Assembly (NCBI RefSeq): GCF_036174265.1
Contig: NZ_CP108055.1
Span: 2,604,001-2,668,000 of the forward strand
DNA: 64,000 bases
Reading direction: 5' to 3'
Origin: Streptomyces sp. NBC_00285
GTDB taxonomy: Bacteria; Actinomycetota; Actinomycetes; Streptomycetales; Streptomycetaceae
Under the pieces are notes generated by a model. The model did not search any database. It was not told the origin of the DNA and saw only the letters and a program-made list of their open reading frames with translations. This document shows positions 60,795 to 64,000 of this stretch, in pieces. The position numbers were made by a program, and so were the translations under genes. The stretch's first letter is position 1; each line of letters opens with the position of its first letter.

Positions 60795-60804
60795 TCACGT
60801 GAAC
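60795..60804. promoter_or_regulatory. Second LacI-type operator half/core, before the LacI gene
   Basis: TCACGTGAAC matches exactly the core of the palindromes at 59527-59547. It sits 13-22 bases upstream of the LacI start, ideal for autoregulation. Confidence 0.6.
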
Positions 60805-60819
60805 ACGCTCAGGCCCGGT

Positions 60820-61836
60820 CTAGAACAGCGCGCTGTACCCGTTGAGCGCCGGCTGTCCGCCGAGGTGGGCGTAGAGCACGGTGGAGTCCGCGCCGATCTC
60901 GCCGCGCTCGACCAGGTCGATCATGCCCGCCATCGACTTGCCCTCGTAGACCGGGTCGGTGACCATCCCCTCGGTGCGGGCCGCGAGGCGCATGGCGGCG
61001 AGGGTCGCCTCGTCGGGGATGCCATAGATTCCCGCGTGGTAGCGCTCGTCCAACTCCACGTCATCCTCGGTCAACTCCTTCTGTACGCCGATGAGTTGAC
61101 CGGTGCCGTGGGCGATCCGCGCGATCTGCTCCCGGGTGGCGACGGGCTTGGCGGAGGCATCGATGCCGAGAACGCGCCGGGGCCGACCGCCCGTCTCCTC
61201 CAGCGCCCGGAACCCCGCGACCATGCCGGCCTGCGTGGAGCCGGTCACCGAACAGACCACGACCGTGTCGAAGAAGGCGCCCAACTCGCGCTCCTGATCG
61301 GCGACTTCGTACGCCCACGCGGCGAAGCCGAGTCCGCCGAGCGGATGGTCGGAGGCACCGGCGGGAATGGCGTACGGCGTCCCGCCGCCCTCCTCGACAT
61401 CCCTGAGCGCCTGCTCCCAGCTCTCCTTGAACCCGATCCCGAACCCGGCCTTCACCAGCCGTACGTCGGCCCCGGCGAGCCGGCTGATCAGGATGTTGCC
61501 GACCTTGTCGTACACCGCGTCCGGCCAGTCCACCCAACTCTCCTGCACGAGCACGCACTTGAGCCCGGCATGGGCGGCGACGGCGGCCACCTGGCGGGTG
61601 TGGTTGGACTGGATGCCGCCGATCGAGACGAGGGTGTCGCATCCCTTGGCGAGCGCGTCGGCGACCAGGTACTCCAGCTTGCGGGTCTTGTTCCCGCCGT
61701 ACGCGATCCCGGAGTTGCAGTCCTCGCGCTTGGCCCACAGGGCGGCGCCTCCGAGGTGCGCGGTGAGGCGCTCCAGACGGTGGACGGGGGACGGGCCGAA
61801 GAGGAGGGGGTAACGGTCGTAGGACGAAAGGGGCAT
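60820..61836 (-). CDS. acdS: 1-aminocyclopropane-1-carboxylate deaminase
   Basis: PLP-dependent enzyme of 338 residues opening ACC, the ethylene precursor of plants, to 2-oxobutyrate and ammonia. PLP lysine K50 in [14 protein letters not shown]77/N78 in [11 protein letters not shown], and the Tyr/Glu pair in [11 protein letters not shown] that separates ACC deaminases from D-cysteine desulfhydrases. [12 protein letters not shown] provides the other active-site Tyr. Length equals characterised AcdS. Start has AGGAGGACCCC ribosome-binding site. It is preceded by a GntR gene on the same strand (40 bp), likely its regulator. Confidence 0.93.
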   Translation of the reverse strand: MPLSSYDRYPLLFGPSPVHRLERLTAHLGGAALWAKREDCNSGIAYGGNKTRKLEYLVADALAKGCDTLVSIGGIQSNHTRQVAAVAAHAGLKCVLVQESWVDWPDAVYDKVGNILISRLAGADVRLVKAGFGIGFKESWEQALRDVEEGGGTPYAIPAGASDHPLGGLGFAAWAYEVADQERELGAFFDTVVVCSVTGSTQAGMVAGFRALEETGGRPRRVLGIDASAKPVATREQIARIAHGTGQLIGVQKELTEDDVELDERYHAGIYGIPDEATLAAMRLAARTEGMVTDPVYEGKSMAGMIDLVERGEIGADSTVLYAHLGGQPALNGYSALF

Positions 61837-61876
61837 GGGGTCCTCCTGAGACGGGGTGGGGCCCTCCTGGGAGGGA

Positions 61877-62524
61877 TCAGTCGCTGTCGGCGAGCTCGGC
61901 CAGGCCGCGCCAGATCTCCGCCGTGACCCGGACGGCTCCGTCCACCTCTCCGGCCGCGCAGGCCTCGATCAGCCGGTCGTGCAGGCCTGCCGAACGGCAG
62001 TTGCCGCCCTCGCCGAAGCGTCGGCGTTCCAGCCTGCGGATGAGCGGGGTGTAGCGGGCGGCGGTGGCGGCGGCCGCGCGGTTGCCGCTGACGCGGACGA
62101 GGACGTCGTGCAGTTCGTCGTCGGCCCGGATGGCTTCGTCCACTTCACCGGCGCGGACGGCGGCCGCGAACCGTTCGTTGGCGGCACGCATCGTCTCGAT
62201 GTCGGCGGCGAAGAGCCGGGGCACGGCGGCCCGCGTGACCAGCTCGTGCATGGCCCCGACCACGGCGGCGGCGTCCCGCACGTCTGCGGCGACGACCTGG
62301 GTCACCCGCGTGTAGCTCTGCGGCTTGCTCTCCAGCAGCCCCTCATCGACCAGCCGCGCGAAGGCCTCCCGCACCGGCGCGCGCGACAGCCCGAGCCGCT
62401 CGGCGAGCTCGGCGTCCCGCACCACCGCCCCGGGCTCGATCTCCCCGGCCACGATGGCGTCCCTGATGGATGCGTAGGCGCGGTCCCTGAGCAGGGTGCG
62501 GGCGAGCGGGCGTATGGCGTCCAT
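61877..62524 (-). CDS. GntR family regulator, FCD subfamily, linked to acdS
   Basis: A 215-residue regulator. The winged helix is [40 protein letters not shown]; the FCD domain has the metal-binding [14 protein letters not shown] and [11 protein letters not shown]. It precedes acdS by 40 bp and probably controls ACC use, unlike the Lrp-type AcdR control known in proteobacteria (contrast from established knowledge). An amino acid or ACC-derived effector is possible. Confidence 0.9.
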   Translation of the reverse strand: MDAIRPLARTLLRDRAYASIRDAIVAGEIEPGAVVRDAELAERLGLSRAPVREAFARLVDEGLLESKPQSYTRVTQVVAADVRDAAAVVGAMHELVTRAAVPRLFAADIETMRAANERFAAAVRAGEVDEAIRADDELHDVLVRVSGNRAAAATAARYTPLIRRLERRRFGEGGNCRSAGLHDRLIEACAAGEVDGAVRVTAEIWRGLAELADSD

Positions 62525-62577
62525 GAACTGAAATGTTAGATGTCAGAGCGGGGCGCGGACAAGGGGCGCGGACATGA

Positions 62578-62612
62578 GTGTGACCCGCACCCCCGTGAAG
62601 TGCGGGTCACAC
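62578..62612 (-). terminator. Terminator hairpin after the TROVE gene
   Basis: GTGTGACCCGCAC and GTGCGGGTCACAC form a perfect 13-bp stem with a 9-base loop. It lies 9 bases past the TROVE stop codon, with no T-run, as is usual in Streptomyces. It may also insulate the GntR operon. Confidence 0.75.
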
Positions 62613-62621
62613 GCTCGGGGC

Positions 62622-64000
62622 TCAGGCGGCCCAGGGCCAGTTGGCGTCCTGGGCCGTTTCGAGCAGCGGAACCATCCGGAAGGCCGCGTCCGAGAGGCCT
62701 CCGAAGGTGTGGCGGTTGCCGGTGCCCGAGGGGCCGTGGCCCGCCCGGTAACCGGCGAGGTTCCAGGTGTAGACCGGTACCTCGGCCGGGATCTGCTCGG
62801 TCGGGCCGCCGTGGCGGTGGTGCGTGTACTGCTCGTCGGTGACGATCAGTACCCGGTCCTGCCCCCGGTAGTGCGCGCGGACGGCCGAGGTGGTGTCGGT
62901 GCCGCCCAGGTCGCCGAAGCGGTCCAGGATCTTCAGCACCGACTCGCCCTCACCGAAGGTGAGACGCCGGCTGGTGGTGCCGAACTCGACGAGGTCCGCG
63001 TCCGCCGCCCGCAGCGCGAGCGCCGTGCCGAAGACCGCCGCCGCGTCGGCCCGGTTGAGCTGCGAGCGGTCGGACAGCCGCGCCCACATCGAGCCGGAAC
63101 GGTCGACGAGCACCAGGGTGCGGCCCGGGAGCGCGGGCACGTTGGCCAGCGAGTGGCCGAGCGCCCGCTCCAGCGGGTAGGACCAGCGCAGCGAGGGCGC
63201 GTGCCGGTATGCGGCGAGGTACCGGAACGGGAACTGCCGCGACCGTGCCACCTCGGCCGGGTCGCTGATCTTCGCCGCCACCTGAGCGGCGACCTCGTCC
63301 GATACGCCCGCCTCGTCGAAGTTCCGGAGATTCCTCACGAGTGCCATCGCACCCATGGACGGAATCACGGCCTCCCAGGCCGCCTTGTCCATCGGTCCCT
63401 GGAGCCAGCCCGCCAGGGCCTCCCACGTCATCCCGGCCGCGGCAAGCCGCTCCACCCCACCCTCGGACGTGACCACGGCACGCCGTCGGCCGGCCGGCAC
63501 CGCCATCAGCTCGCGGTGCGCGGTGAGCACCCGGCTCGACTCGGGCGGCACGGCCGTGTCCGGGTTGTGCCGCCGGTCGAGGGCGTAGCGGAACAGCTCG
63601 CCCTGCCACGGCTTGTCCGGGTCCGGGGCCGCGTGCACGAGGTTGAGGATGTCGCCGAAGCGGTAGCCCCTGGACGCGGTGTCGTACTTCAGCAGCGACT
63701 TGCCGCTGTAGAGCCGCTGTACGGCGTCGGCGACTCCGCGCTTGACTGGCTTCGGGACGTTACGGCCGTACCGCGCCGTCCAGTACCCGAGGAACTCGCC
63801 TGGCTCGTCGGGCCGCTGGAGTACGGACGCCACGACCTGCCGGTTCGAGGGGCCGTCGGTGGCGCCCGCGTCCAGGCGCGCCTTCACGTACTCGGCGGCA
63901 CCCACGAGCGAGGCGGTGCGGAGGTTGCCCTCGCCGCGCAGCCAGCCGAGCAGGCCGGCGGTCCAGGTGGAGTCGGTGACGGCGAGCTGCCGCACCAGCG
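62622..64000 (-). CDS. TROVE domain (Ro60-like) protein, 5' end outside the window
   Basis: At least 459 residues, truncated at its N-terminus by the window edge. The HEAT-like TROVE region contains LLKYDTASRGYRFGDILNLV and AMALVRNLRNFDEAGVSDEV; the C-terminal von Willebrand A domain has the MIDAS motif VLVDRSGSMW and downstream metal residues (LGGTDTTSAV, LIVTDEQYTHH). Bacterial Ro60 binds Y RNAs and aids RNA quality control and ribosomal RNA maturation in Deinococcus. Streptomyces homologues are common. A Y RNA gene might lie upstream, off the window. Confidence 0.92.
   Translation of the reverse strand, partial: LVRQLAVTDSTWTAGLLGWLRGEGNLRTASLVGAAEYVKARLDAGATDGPSNRQVVASVLQRPDEPGEFLGYWTARYGRNVPKPVKRGVADAVQRLYSGKSLLKYDTASRGYRFGDILNLVHAAPDPDKPWQGELFRYALDRRHNPDTAVPPESSRVLTAHRELMAVPAGRRRAVVTSEGGVERLAAAGMTWEALAGWLQGPMDKAAWEAVIPSMGAMALVRNLRNFDEAGVSDEVAAQVAAKISDPAEVARSRQFPFRYLAAYRHAPSLRWSYPLERALGHSLANVPALPGRTLVLVDRSGSMWARLSDRSQLNRADAAAVFGTALALRAADADLVEFGTTSRRLTFGEGESVLKILDRFGDLGGTDTTSAVRAHYRGQDRVLIVTDEQYTHHRHGGPTEQIPAEVPVYTWNLAGYRAGHGPSGTGNRHTFGGLSDAAFRMVPLLETAQDANWPWAA

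Noticed and set aside
1..64000. CRISPR arrays, tRNA genes, insertion sequences or prophage
   Set aside because: No regularly spaced repeats with spacers, cloverleaf sequences, transposases or phage genes were seen by eye.

Overview
The window is chromosomal DNA of a high-GC actinomycete, almost certainly a Streptomyces. Third codon positions are strongly G/C. The window carries the ectABCD operon, an ECF sigma factor of the SigE type and sugar ABC transporters without an ATPase gene. It also carries intergenic 'GGGGCGCGGGG' repeats typical of Streptomyces. I see no tRNA, rRNA, CRISPR array, phage or transposase gene.

Layout. 1-3313 (minus): a cut-off PIG-L deacetylase and a translationally coupled polar amino-acid ABC transporter. 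3488-8167 (plus): a class V aminotransferase, then ectoine/5-hydroxyectoine synthesis (ectABCD). 8192-11392 (minus): a frameshifted sigma-factor relic, a second class V aminotransferase, a FrnE-like DsbA protein and a DUF1349 protein. 11438-14344: an aldehyde dehydrogenase fitting alpha-ketoglutarate semialdehyde oxidation, its divergent IclR regulator and a GNAT acetyltransferase. 14438-18972: a penicillin-binding protein, a purine permease and an ECF sigma factor with a membrane partner.

19299-47774 is a large plant cell-wall (pectin/arabinan) utilisation region. Secreted enzymes are a two-domain GH43, a PL9-type lyase, a PL1 lyase, three CE8 pectinesterases, a CE12-type esterase and an Abhydrolase-type esterase. 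Uptake uses a lipoprotein and two permeases. Intracellular trimming uses a GH43, a DUF6807 protein and a Gfo/Idh/MocA oxidoreductase. Catabolism includes an IlvD/Edd dehydratase plus a DHDPS-family enzyme under a GntR regulator (arabinonate-type route), and uronate dehydrogenase plus KdgD (galacturonate oxidation). Both routes should end in alpha-ketoglutarate semialdehyde, the substrate inferred for the dehydrogenase at 11438-12997. Two small uncharacterised ORFs sit inside the transporter operon, linked by ATGA overlaps.

48081-53052 is a DeoR-regulated polyol/sugar ABC transporter with a zinc alcohol dehydrogenase. 53128-56287 holds a tandem TerD protein, a methyltransferase, a TetR regulator and a NUDIX hydrolase. 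56311-60782 is a third sugar ABC transporter with its LacI regulator and matching operator sequences. 60820-62524 pairs an ACC deaminase with a GntR regulator. The window ends inside a TROVE (Ro60-like) gene. Pectin degradation, ACC deaminase and compatible-solute synthesis together suggest a soil or plant-associated lifestyle (inference).
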